From: Dehalococcoidia bacterium
Lineage (GTDB): Bacteria; Chloroflexota; Dehalococcoidia; Tepidiformales; Tepidiformaceae
DNA length: 64,000 nucleotides
Reading direction: 5' to 3'
NCBI GenBank assembly: GCA_020850615.1
Contig: JADZEI010000004.1
Coordinates: 248,001 to 312,000 of the forward strand
Part shown: in pieces, positions 17,683 through 26,972 of the stretch
Layout: each line of letters starts with the position of its first letter
Position numbering within the stretch: the stretch's first letter is position 1
The notes under the pieces: generated by a model
What the model was told of the DNA's origin: nothing
Databases searched by the model: none
The model's input: only the letters and a program-made list of their open reading frames with translations
Program-made: the position numbers and the translations under genes

Positions 17683-20246
17683 GGAATCCTCGTGAAAGTC
17701 GTGTAGTGATCTGTCGTGTACCACGCACTACCGTCCGAACCCAAGACAATTCGTTGATTGCCGCGATTCGTTCCGGTTGGGACTTGTTGAACGTCAAATT
17801 CGGTATATGTGATCGGATTACCATCGCTGTCCGTCTTTGGAAGTACTTGTCCGTTACCACGACCATCGTTTTCCCAAGGCCTGCCCGCGCCAGCAGTAGT
17901 ATTGTCCCAAGGCACATGCTTATTGAGCCGAATGAATCGAACGAGTTCCTGGATGGTTTCGAGCGTGAGAGCTGTAGGCCCGAGGAATTTCAGAACATAG
18001 TCTACGAAGTCCTTGGAGTTTCGTCCGGCAGAATCGCATATTTTTTGATATTCATCGTTGAGCATGCATATTCGGTAGCTATTGAGACCAATTCCGAAGA
18101 AGAATCTCTGTTCGATGAAGAACTTAGAACTGGACGGGAACCAAAGAGAAATCCCTCCATCGGAGACGGCGTCGACTCGCTTCCAACGAGCCCAGGACCA
18201 AAGTCCAGTCGGGTCGGTCGCATTAGCAGGATTGGCTGAGCCGTACTGATGGGGAGATTCAAGCCAACCAACCTCAGCTGCCAGTGGATCTCGACTCAGG
18301 AACGTCCCCGTTTCCGTGTCGTAGTACCGCGCCCGCAGGTACTGCAGGCCCGTCGGGTCCGTCTGCTGGCCCGCGAACTCGAACTCGTTCGCCTGGCTTC
18401 CGCTCGTTCTCGTCACCTCGCCGTAGACGTCGTACTCATAGCTGTTCACGACCGTCCCCGTACCGTCCACCGTCTTCATCGTCGAGCCGAGCCCGTCGGC
18501 GAGATAGTAGTACGTGTGTGCACCCGACACCTGGCTCACCAGCCCGGCGCCGTAGACGTACTGCGCACCATCGTCCAGGACGACCGGCAGGCCGGCGGCG
18601 ATGTCCCAGGTGAAGTAGGTCGTGTTCCCGCCGGTCGTCCGGCTGTCGCGGAGGCCGTCGCCGCGGTAGGCGAAGGTCGTGGTCGCGCTGTTCACCGTCG
18701 CCGAGACCATCCGGTCCTCGTAGTCCCAGGTGAAGCTGTCGCTCCCGCGGGCGGTGAGGTTGCCGTTGTCGTCCCAGGTGTAGCTCTTCACCGGGTCCGG
18801 GCTCGGCGGCGTGACGCTCGTAATCCGGTCGTTGTCGTCGTAGGCGTAGGTCGTCGTCCCGCTGCCGTCGGTCATCGACGTCCGGTTGCCAAAAGCATCG
18901 AACGCGTAGGTTGTCGTGCTCGGGCCGGGGTAGGTGACCGAGGTCAGCCGGTAGACGTCGTCGTAGGCGTAGGTGTGCGTCCCCGCCTGGTCCACCCGCT
19001 GGGTGCGGTTCCCGACATCGTCGAGCGTGTAGGCGACCGAGGCAAGCGTCGTCCCGCCCCTGTCGTGGACGATGCCGGTCAGGCGGTCGGCGTTGTCGTA
19101 GCTGTACGTGCTGACCACGCCGGTGCCACTCGGGAGCGTCGCGCTCGTCATCCTCCCCGCATCGTCATACGCGTACGTCGTGATGTCGAGGTTCCAGTCG
19201 GTGACAGAGGTGAGGCGGTTCGCGTCGTCGTACCCGTAGGCGACCTGGTTCGAACCGCCGGGATAGGTGATGAGGGTCCGCCGGCTGGCATCGTCGTAGC
19301 CATAGCTCACGGTGCGGCTGCCGGGGAACGTGACCGAGGCCAGGCGGTAGAGGTTGTCGTAGCTGTAGGTAGTCGTCCCGGTGCTGTCGGCCATCTGCGT
19401 GCGGGCGCCGGCGTCGTTGTAGCTGAAGGTCGTGTCCGTTCCCGCCGGGTAGTCGATGAGGGTGAGCTCGTTGCGGTCGTTGTAGCCGTAGGCGATGGCC
19501 TGGCTCTTCGGGTCCGTGCGCGAGGTCAGGCGCCCAGCGAGGTCGTAGTCGTAGGAGCGCACCTTGCTCAACGGGTCGGTCTCGGACTCCAGTCGGCCGA
19601 GGTTGTCGTAGGTATAGTTCGTCGTCTTGTTGCGCGGGTTCGTCTTCGCAGCGAGGTTGCCGACCGCGTCATACGTGAAGGCCCAGGTCCCGCTCTCCGC
19701 ATCGGTGACCGTCGCGAGGAGGTCGCGACTGTTGTAGGTATAGCTCGTGACGTTCGTATTCGCGTCCGTGACGGTGAGGACGTTGCCGTTCTCGTCGTAG
19801 GTGTAGGCGGTGACGTTGCTGAGAGCGTCGGTCGCCGTGAGCAGGAGGTTGGCGTCGTTGTAGGTGAACGTCGTCGCGTGGCTCAGCGGGTCGGTGACCG
19901 ATGTCACGCGGCCCTTCGTGTCGTAGACGTACGTCCACGTCTTACCCAGGGCGTTCGTCACGGTCGTGCGGTTGCCGTAGCTGTCGTAGCCGAAGGCCGT
20001 CGCGTGGCTGAGCGGGTCGGTGACCGCGGTCACCTCGCCGTTGCTATTTATCGTGAAGGTCGTCGTCTTGCTATTCGCGTCGGTCACCGAGGTGAGGTTG
20101 CCGGCGCTGTCATAGCCGTAGGTCGTCACCCGGCTCAGGGGGTCACGGCCTTCCGGCGACCGTGCAGATGGCATCGCGGCGTGCCGCAACGGGGGCCGCG
20201 CCGGCCGAGACTGTAGGAATCGCGTAAGAGACGAGCCCGCTCGCAC
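17679..20246 (-). CDS. RHS/YD-repeat polymorphic toxin with barnase-like RNase tip (5'-truncated)
   Basis: Up to 855 residues. Roughly 24 YD repeats (YxYDxxGxLTSVTD type) start at about residue 35. The conserved RHS core YLRARYYDTETGTFLSRDP lies near residues 630-650, and the variable tip begins after DPTGLW. The tip ends in a barnase/RNase N1 domain. It keeps the catalytic Glu (TEFDV, Glu816), both arginines (NRGNQRI, Arg828 and Arg832) and the His (TTDHY, His847) that correspond to barnase Glu73, Arg83, Arg87 and His102. RHS proteins normally carry a signal peptide or other N-terminal delivery domains and are longer. Here homology starts inside the repeats and the first 35 residues are unrelated, so the gene has lost its 5' part and its start is unreliable. 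Confidence 0.85.
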   Translation of the reverse strand: MRAGSSLTRFLQSRPARPPLRHAAMPSARSPEGRDPLSRVTTYGYDSAGNLTSVTDANSKTTTFTINSNGEVTAVTDPLSHATAFGYDSYGNRTTVTNALGKTWTYVYDTKGRVTSVTDPLSHATTFTYNDANLLLTATDALSNVTAYTYDENGNVLTVTDANTNVTSYTYNSRDLLATVTDAESGTWAFTYDAVGNLAAKTNPRNKTTNYTYDNLGRLESETDPLSKVRSYDYDLAGRLTSRTDPKSQAIAYGYNDRNELTLIDYPAGTDTTFSYNDAGARTQMADSTGTTTYSYDNLYRLASVTFPGSRTVSYGYDDASRRTLITYPGGSNQVAYGYDDANRLTSVTDWNLDITTYAYDDAGRMTSATLPSGTGVVSTYSYDNADRLTGIVHDRGGTTLASVAYTLDDVGNRTQRVDQAGTHTYAYDDVYRLTSVTYPGPSTTTYAFDAFGNRTSMTDGSGTTTYAYDDNDRITSVTPPSPDPVKSYTWDDNGNLTARGSDSFTWDYEDRMVSATVNSATTTFAYRGDGLRDSRTTGGNTTYFTWDIAAGLPVVLDDGAQYVYGAGLVSQVSGAHTYYYLADGLGSTMKTVDGTGTVVNSYEYDVYGEVTRTSGSQANEFEFAGQQTDPTGLQYLRARYYDTETGTFLSRDPLAAEVGWLESPHQYGSANPANATDPTGLWSWARWKRVDAVSDGGISLWFPSSSKFFIEQRFFFGIGLNSYRICMLNDEYQKICDSAGRNSKDFVDYVLKFLGPTALTLETIQELVRFIRLNKHVPWDNTTAGAGRPWENDGRGNGQVLPKTDSDGNPITYTEFDVQQVPTGTNRGNQRIVLGSDGSAWYTTDHYTTFTRIP

Positions 20247-20405
20247 TGGACTGGTACATATGTGTGACTGTCCGGTGTTGATAAGGGGTATTGACTACTC
20301 TTAGACTCCGCGCGATCACGGCCCGATCCATTCCCATTCGGGAGTGACTGCGGGTGTGATGGGCGCTATTGTGCCGAAACCGTGTAGGTCACACAGGAGT
20401 ATGTG

Positions 20406-23400
20406 ATGAGCAGGTGGTATCTGGGGGCCATCAATGGTGGTTGGGGGCGGTGCGGAGGGGCGCTGTCCGCACTCAAGCGGCCGGCGGCAGCGTTGCTGGC
20501 GCTGGTCGTCGTGGCAGTTTCCACCCTGGGCGGCGGAACGAGCGCCCGGGCAGTCGAGCCCACGTACTGGTTTCCACATTCCTCTGGCCTCGCCAGAGAG
20601 GGGTCTTTTGAGGGCGTGCTGACCGTCGAACGTGACATGACGGAGGGAGCCGCCGAGGTCGTGTGCCTCGCTACGGATGGCACGGGCACCGCTGCGGCTG
20701 ACCTCGCCAGCGCAACGGCAATGGCGTCATTCACAGAGGGCCAATCCACCGCGTACTGCGTGTTCACGGCTGTCGACGACAGCACAGCTGAAGCGTTCGA
20801 GAGCCTGACCGTCGAGCTCGTGGCACCACTCGGCGGGATCGCTGGAGCGCCGTCGACCGCCGAACTCCTGATTGTGGACGACGATGGCGGTGGCGAATTC
20901 TCGCTGACTTCGACGGCGGCCGTCGTGACCGAAGGTGACTCCGTCTATGCGGAAATCGTCCGGGCGGGCGACCTCGCCGGCGGGACGATCGTCTACGTCA
21001 GCTTCAATGAAGGCTCGGCCACTTGGGATGACCTTGGCGGGGGCGGCTGGGACTTCTACTTCCATGAAGGTGACACGCATCGCGGGGGCTACCTGCCGAT
21101 CGTCGATGACCTCATCCCCGAACCGTACGAGACGTTCACCGTCGGGATAACCGGCGTCTCGGGCACCGGAACGGTCACGGTGTCGCTCATGACCGTGACC
21201 ATTGTCGATAACGATGGGCCGCTACCGCCGCCTGCCGTGCTGCCGCAGCCAGAGCAGGCTGATATCTATGGCTACACGAGCGTCACCATCGACTTCGTCC
21301 TCCCCCCAGGAGTGACATGCGCGAGTGACAGCGGAGAGCTGCCCTTCGAAGGTTCGGCCGAATGCTCGGCCTCCGACGTCATCCTGACGGAACCGCTTTC
21401 GTTGGTCGAACCACCATCCGTTCACGACACCGATCTTTCCGACCCCACGGTGGTGAGCGTCACCGTGACCGGGAATGCGGTGGGGCCCGGGACTGGCACC
21501 GTGGAGTTGGCGGTGAAGTACGAGGGCGAGGGCTACGTTTCATCCGAGGCGACCGTGACGGTGCACCCCTCCGCGGCCGTCCTGACCGCCCCGACCACGG
21601 TTTCGGCCGGCGGAAGCCACAGCCTCGCTCTCGACGGAGACGGTGAGCTGTGGCACTGGGGGAGTGACTTCTCGGGCCAGTTCCCCTGGCCCGGGCCGCT
21701 GCGTCCTCGTCACTACCCCTTCCCGGCTCAGCTCGCCTCCGTTGACGCAGGCGGAGGGCACTCGATGGGGGTGACCGCCACGGGCGATGTTTGGACCTGG
21801 GGATACGACGCCTATGGACAGATGGGCGATGGGCCCGGCGGGTTCGGGCAACCCTTCCACGTCCCTTTCCCGGCCTCCGCGGTTGCCATCTCTGCGGGCT
21901 CGAGTCATTCGTTCGCGCTTCTTTCGGACGGCACGCTCTGGGCATGGGGAGCGAACGATCGGGGTCAGCTCGGGTTGGGATACGCCACGCCGTACCCGTC
22001 TGACCCCCTTGGAGTCGAAACGCCGCAGCCGGTTCTCATCAGCGACGTAGCGACAGTGGCAGCCGCCAAGGGGGGCGGCCATACGCTCGCGCTGAAAAGC
22101 GACGGCACAGTCTGGGGTTGGGGCGAAGCATCGGCAATCCTCACCTCTCTGCCTGAAGGGGGTTGGCCGAACGAGCCGATCGTCGCTCCGCAACACATCC
22201 CTGGGCTCACTGATGTGACGGCTATCGCGGCCGGCGGCTATCGTTCGCTCGCACTCAAGTCCGATGGGACCGTGTGGGAGTGGGCTGCGTGGAGCGGCCT
22301 CCAGCAAGTCCAGGGCCTGCCGGATGACATCGTCGCAATCACGGCCGGACCAAACTCGGCCCACGCACTCACGAGCACCGGTGAAGTTTACGGCTGGGGG
22401 GGCAACTATCGCGGGAGCGTCGGAGACGGCACGTTCGATGCCAGGCCAATGGCTGTGCCATTGAACCTGTCCGGGACCGCGGTGCAGATCTCCGACGGCG
22501 GAAGCGACCACTCGCTCGCCCGCCTGGCCGACGGTCGCATCTTCGCCTGGGGCGCAAACGGGAACGGGATGCTCGGTATCGGCACTGATACGGATACTCC
22601 TACGCCGACCCAGGTCCTGTTCGGCCCTTCCGACACGGTTACCTGTTCAGGGGAGCAGTGGCCGACGCGGTATCCATTCACCATCTCGTGCTCGGCGGAC
22701 CTGGCCGATGGCTCCAGCCCCGTCACATGGGTGGCAATGGGCCTGACACCCGACACACAAGTTGGCACGTCGGCATCCTTTGCGACGGCCCTCCCGGATG
22801 ATGATCCGCTCCCACCATCGTGGCCCGCATCAATCGAGGCGAGCTGGACAGACCCGCAGGGCAACCCCCGGACGGTGACTTTACCCCGGACGATTGAGAG
22901 CCCGGCAAGCTGTTACGGCGGACAGTCGACCACCGTCCACTGCTCGTTGGTTGTCGGGGGCGACTTCGGGACATGGACGGCGACGGGGTTCTCCCCTGAG
23001 TTCTCGAACAGCACCTGGCAGGAGTTCACACGTCCGCCATACACGTCTGGGACCATCACGGTCACATTCGCCGGCCGCCAGCAGGTCTTCGACTTCCCGT
23101 GGCCTGCCCCGCCACCCGCGGTGCCGGAGTTGCGTTGGGTCGCGCCTGCGGGGAACGTCATTCTGGGGCAGCGGTATGACTTCCGGAGCGTCGGCAGCCG
23201 CGTCCACGCCTGTGTCTTCGATGGCGTGACGGGGATGCCGATGAGCCTGCCCGCGTTCAACATCGGGGACATAGTCGTCGCGGGAAGCGGTGGCCACACC
23301 GGCACGGCCGACCCGGACCCGAACCTCGTGGATCCCATCGTGTACATCGGTGGCGGACAATCCCAGGGTGCGCTTTGCCTGAGCTGGGTGTCGACCGAGG

Positions 23401-26400
23401 CTGGCGAGCAGGACCTCAGCCTTGGCACCGTGTGGAACGGCGCTCCGTTCGTGGTTGGCTGGGACAGCAACGGGGACGGGAACGGCAATCCCGCGCTGGT
23501 GAACGCCCCCCTCACCGCCGGCTGGGCGGTCGTTGACACGATCGAGCTGAGCTACGGCGGCACGGTCTACAGCGGCAATGACGCGGTGGACCCGCTGGGC
23601 GCCGTTTCGGCGACGACGTGGCCGCCGTCCCAGAACACGCTCCAGGTCGCAGGACAGGGGCAGTACGTGGACGGGTCGGGGGTGGTCCACCATTCGTCCA
23701 GCCTCTTCCCCCCGACGGGCATCTTCGGCCTGACCATCGGGATAACGCCGAGTGACCAGTGCGTCCAGGCACCGCTGGTGTTCGAAGGCGCGCCGGCGGT
23801 GTACCAGCTCGACGTGTCCGGCTGCCCGCCGTCCACCGAGCTCGACCTCACGGTGACGGTGCAGGCACCCGGCGTCCTTGGCTCGGGCCCGTCGCCCACG
23901 GCCACGGGGATCCTGCATGTGACCGTGCAGCCGCAGACGCCGGCGGCGAAGCACGTGCTGCTCGCGTGGGCGGGGCAGCGCGTCATCCTCGAACACGACT
24001 GGCGGTTGCTGTTCGGCGGCATCGCCACCAACGAATACCAGGGCCTCTGCCCGTTCGCCCAGTCGTTCAACGTCCAGTACGTCCAGAGCTACGGGCCGGG
24101 GACCTTCATCGCGACCCCGGGGGCCGAGCTTACGTGGGACCCGTTCGGGTCGCATCAGGCCATGATCGCAGTGATCGGGGATAACACGCAGGTGCCGGAA
24201 GAGGTGCCGTGGGACCCGCAGGGGGCGTGCATCAGCCGGGTGCTCTATGAGTCGGAAGACCCGGGCCAGGTCGACGTGGAAGCGTTCGTCCCCGAATGGC
24301 CGGCCGCCCCGAAGGCCGCGTTCGTCATCTTCTACATGAAGTTCAACGCGGTCACGATGGCGGTCGAGACTGGCGTTTCGAAGCCAACCGTGAACCTTAC
24401 AGGCGGGGACTGGGCACCGGGCAACCCGTGGCATGCGGCCGCGCCCGGCGGGCCGGTCGAACGGGACCTCTACCTGGACGTGCTGGTACGCGGCCAGGTG
24501 ACCGGCTGGTTCATCAACGAGAACCCGTCGGGCCGGCCGCAGGATCCTTCGAACCCGCTCAACGTGCTCCCGGCCAACCGCTGGGTGCTGCCGGACGACT
24601 GGGCGCTGCTGGCGGGCGGCCCCGCGGACCCGGCCGACGGCTCAGATGCGACCGGCACGGGCGAATCGTTCCGGCCCGGGTACAACCTTCTGTTCGCGCC
24701 GAACAACAGCCTCGGGCTCGAATGCGCGACGCCTTCGGGGCCGTGCGAGGAGCAGCCGATCGGGGCGCCACCACCTCCTTCGACGCTGACCGGGCTCATC
24801 GAAGGGCCGTACAGCACGCTCGACGTGCCGGGCCCCGGCTCGGCGGCCCTGGCCAGCGGAGCGTTCGAGATCCGCGAGACAATCGTCCGGGACAACGACA
24901 TCGACCGCTGGGACGCGCCGATGCCGCCGGCGATGGTGTCGGTCTCCATTCGCGGGACGGGCTACATCCGCCAGGTCCGCAAGGAGGACGTGTACTACCT
25001 CGGGACGCCGGACGCGCCCGGGCAGACGTTCACGAACCTGTTCTACAGCGCGAATATCCCCGCCTCGCCGTTCATCCCGGCCGTGGTGGCCGGCGGCGGC
25101 TACCTCTGGGACTCCTTCGGGAACGATGGGCCGGGCGATGCCGGCAACGGCCCGCACGAGTTCTGGGTGCCGGTGGTCATCGGGGCCAACTCTTCGGGCG
25201 TGGGCGACGCCAGCCTCACGCCGGCGGAGCAGTCCGCCCTCGATGGCCTACGGGCGGACAACAGCGACCCCACCATCGCCCGTGACCTCGTCGTCTATTC
25301 CGACAACCACGGCGAGTTCATGGTCGCGGCAAACGGCCGCTTCCGCGGCGACCCCGGGACCTGCAACGCGACGAGCGCCGCCGGCACGGGCACGGTTACG
25401 GCGGTGGCCGATTATCCGGATTTCCGCGGAAAGCACTTCCCGGTGGGGTCGAACCCGGCCGTCATCAACTGGAAGCGGGTGAACCAGGTCGTCAACGGAG
25501 TCTCGCCGGCGACCGTCGTCATCGGCAGCGAGACGGGGACGTTTACCGTGACTGGCGCGGGCTTCGAGTCAGGACGGTCGCAACTCTGCGTCAACGGCCT
25601 GCCAGTGCCGACTACGGTCGTCTCGAACCTGGAGATAACCGGCGAACTGCCGGGCGACCAGGTGGAGGCAGGGACCTATGAGGTGCGGGTCATCCACACC
25701 GACCCGGGTGGGCGGCTCTCACGCCCACTCGTCATCCTCGCGACGGTCGAAGAGGCCGAAGTCGAGGCTGCCGACGCGGGTTCGAGCGATGACCCGACCG
25801 ACACGGTGACCGTGGCGGCGGACGGCGGCACCGCCGGCTCCGCCCAGGCGACGACATCGGAGGGCACGGGCACCGTGGCGGTCGCGGTGTACGCGGACAG
25901 CCCGGCGACGCCCACGACCATCGCAGCCGAGGCCTACTTCGACATCTACGTGGCGCCGGAGAGCACCTTCACCAGCGTGACGGTCGAGCTGTGCCAGGCG
26001 CCCGGCGGCCCCGAGGAGCTGTACTGGCACGACGGGTCCGACTGGTCCGAAGTATCGGACTACACCTACGACGGTGGGACCGGTTGCTTCACCGTGGTAG
26101 TCACGGAGGACTCATCGCCGTCGCTCGCGGACCTCGGCGGGACCGTCTTCGCGACGGGCGCGCCGGATGGCGACGGCGACGGCACGCCCGACCACTCCGA
26201 CGGCTGCCCAGCGATGCCCGGGCCGGAGTCGCTGCACGGTTGCCCGGCAGCGTGCAGCATGGCGCCCACCATCACCGGGACGAACAGCAACGACATCATC
26301 CAGGGCACGTCCGGCGACGATGTCATCTTCGCGATGGGCGGCAACGACCGGGTGTACGGCAACGGTGGCAATGACGTGATCTGCGCCGGCGACGGCAACG

Positions 26401-26804
26401 ACACCGTGGTGACCGGCGGCGGCGACGACCTCATCGATACCGGGAGCGGGAACGACTCGGTCTCGGCCGGAGACGGCAACAACGCGGTCTTCAGCGGCGA
26501 CGGCAACGACACGGTGACATCGGGAGGCGGCAACGACCTCGTCGATACCGGGGCCGGGAACGACTCGATCACGGCCGGCGACGGGGACAACGCCGTGTTC
26601 AGCGGTGACGGGAACGACGCGGTGGAATCGGTTGACGGCGACGACCGGATCGAAGCCGGGACGGGCAACGACACCATCAACGCAGGCGCTGGCGACGACC
26701 ACGTCGACGCCGGCACCGGCAACGACACGGTCAACGGTGGTCCGGGAACGGACGCCTGCCTGCCTGGTGGGGGGTCGGACAACTTGTCCGGTTGTGAGCC
26801 GTAG
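20406..26804 (+). CDS. Giant secreted Calx-beta/RCC1/IPT/RTX-repeat protein
   Basis: A 2132-residue exported protein. Residues 20-48 form a Sec signal peptide (LLALVVVAVSTLG, cleavage near ARA-VEP). Two Calx-beta domains follow (about 50-165 and 170-275, each closing with IVDDD or IVDND). A run of six to eight RCC1-type repeats spans about 395-740 (AGSSHSFALLSDGTLWAWG pattern). A long uncharacterised beta-rich middle follows, then an IPT/TIG domain near 1700-1778. A thrombospondin-3-like calcium loop (DGDGDGTPDHSDGCP) lies near 1922, and RTX nonapeptide repeats run from about 1953 to the end. AGGAG lies seven bases before the chosen ATG. It is probably a calcium-dependent surface or adhesive protein. 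RTX proteins usually use type I secretion, but no such genes are nearby. Confidence 0.88.
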   Translation: MSRWYLGAINGGWGRCGGALSALKRPAAALLALVVVAVSTLGGGTSARAVEPTYWFPHSSGLAREGSFEGVLTVERDMTEGAAEVVCLATDGTGTAAADLASATAMASFTEGQSTAYCVFTAVDDSTAEAFESLTVELVAPLGGIAGAPSTAELLIVDDDGGGEFSLTSTAAVVTEGDSVYAEIVRAGDLAGGTIVYVSFNEGSATWDDLGGGGWDFYFHEGDTHRGGYLPIVDDLIPEPYETFTVGITGVSGTGTVTVSLMTVTIVDNDGPLPPPAVLPQPEQADIYGYTSVTIDFVLPPGVTCASDSGELPFEGSAECSASDVILTEPLSLVEPPSVHDTDLSDPTVVSVTVTGNAVGPGTGTVELAVKYEGEGYVSSEATVTVHPSAAVLTAPTTVSAGGSHSLALDGDGELWHWGSDFSGQFPWPGPLRPRHYPFPAQLASVDAGGGHSMGVTATGDVWTWGYDAYGQMGDGPGGFGQPFHVPFPASAVAISAGSSHSFALLSDGTLWAWGANDRGQLGLGYATPYPSDPLGVETPQPVLISDVATVAAAKGGGHTLALKSDGTVWGWGEASAILTSLPEGGWPNEPIVAPQHIPGLTDVTAIAAGGYRSLALKSDGTVWEWAAWSGLQQVQGLPDDIVAITAGPNSAHALTSTGEVYGWGGNYRGSVGDGTFDARPMAVPLNLSGTAVQISDGGSDHSLARLADGRIFAWGANGNGMLGIGTDTDTPTPTQVLFGPSDTVTCSGEQWPTRYPFTISCSADLADGSSPVTWVAMGLTPDTQVGTSASFATALPDDDPLPPSWPASIEASWTDPQGNPRTVTLPRTIESPASCYGGQSTTVHCSLVVGGDFGTWTATGFSPEFSNSTWQEFTRPPYTSGTITVTFAGRQQVFDFPWPAPPPAVPELRWVAPAGNVILGQRYDFRSVGSRVHACVFDGVTGMPMSLPAFNIGDIVVAGSGGHTGTADPDPNLVDPIVYIGGGQSQGALCLSWVSTEAGEQDLSLGTVWNGAPFVVGWDSNGDGNGNPALVNAPLTAGWAVVDTIELSYGGTVYSGNDAVDPLGAVSATTWPPSQNTLQVAGQGQYVDGSGVVHHSSSLFPPTGIFGLTIGITPSDQCVQAPLVFEGAPAVYQLDVSGCPPSTELDLTVTVQAPGVLGSGPSPTATGILHVTVQPQTPAAKHVLLAWAGQRVILEHDWRLLFGGIATNEYQGLCPFAQSFNVQYVQSYGPGTFIATPGAELTWDPFGSHQAMIAVIGDNTQVPEEVPWDPQGACISRVLYESEDPGQVDVEAFVPEWPAAPKAAFVIFYMKFNAVTMAVETGVSKPTVNLTGGDWAPGNPWHAAAPGGPVERDLYLDVLVRGQVTGWFINENPSGRPQDPSNPLNVLPANRWVLPDDWALLAGGPADPADGSDATGTGESFRPGYNLLFAPNNSLGLECATPSGPCEEQPIGAPPPPSTLTGLIEGPYSTLDVPGPGSAALASGAFEIRETIVRDNDIDRWDAPMPPAMVSVSIRGTGYIRQVRKEDVYYLGTPDAPGQTFTNLFYSANIPASPFIPAVVAGGGYLWDSFGNDGPGDAGNGPHEFWVPVVIGANSSGVGDASLTPAEQSALDGLRADNSDPTIARDLVVYSDNHGEFMVAANGRFRGDPGTCNATSAAGTGTVTAVADYPDFRGKHFPVGSNPAVINWKRVNQVVNGVSPATVVIGSETGTFTVTGAGFESGRSQLCVNGLPVPTTVVSNLEITGELPGDQVEAGTYEVRVIHTDPGGRLSRPLVILATVEEAEVEAADAGSSDDPTDTVTVAADGGTAGSAQATTSEGTGTVAVAVYADSPATPTTIAAEAYFDIYVAPESTFTSVTVELCQAPGGPEELYWHDGSDWSEVSDYTYDGGTGCFTVVVTEDSSPSLADLGGTVFATGAPDGDGDGTPDHSDGCPAMPGPESLHGCPAACSMAPTITGTNSNDIIQGTSGDDVIFAMGGNDRVYGNGGNDVICAGDGNDTVVTGGGDDLIDTGSGNDSVSAGDGNNAVFSGDGNDTVTSGGGNDLVDTGAGNDSITAGDGDNAVFSGDGNDAVESVDGDDRIEAGTGNDTINAGAGDDHVDAGTGNDTVNGGPGTDACLPGGGSDNLSGCEP
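26415..26630 (+). repeat. Two tandem 108-bp repeats in the RTX region
   Basis: Two consecutive 36-residue units (26415-26522 and 26523-26630), each made of four RTX nonapeptides in the same order: a GGG-D/N-DL-I/V-DT unit, then G-S/A-GNDS, GDG-N/D-NAVFS and GDGND units. DNA identity between the units is high. This indicates recent internal duplication of a calcium-binding beta-roll segment. Confidence 0.8.
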
Positions 26805-26817
26805 CGGGCACTCGCGA

Positions 26818-26854
26818 GCTCCCCGGGCTTACCGCTCTCGCGGACCCGGGGAGC
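26818..26854 (+). terminator. Hairpin downstream of the giant surface-protein gene
   Basis: A perfect ten-base stem GCTCCCCGGG / CCCGGGGAGC with a 17-base loop lies 14 bases after the TAG stop. No U-tract follows, so it is a GC-rich hairpin terminator candidate rather than a canonical one. It sits between this gene and the convergent nuclease gene and may act in both directions. Confidence 0.55.
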
Positions 26855-26972
26855 AACTCGCATTGGCGCATGCATCCTCGCGGCCTACCAAGGTGTAGCC
26901 GCCATCCCGATCACGAACAAGAGATAACAAGGCCCTTCGACTAAGCGAATCAGCCGACGCAGTCGGACACTA

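Noticed and set aside
18250-20200. Regularly spaced repeats suggestive of a CRISPR array
   Set aside because: The repeats are imperfect, in frame, and encode YD motifs; there are no identical direct repeats with unique spacers and no cas genes.
18249-20216. A 655-codon open frame antisense to the RHS gene
   Set aside because: It mirrors the YD-repeat coding strand in a GC-rich repetitive region; its translation is a monotonous Val/Arg-rich repeat with no family features.
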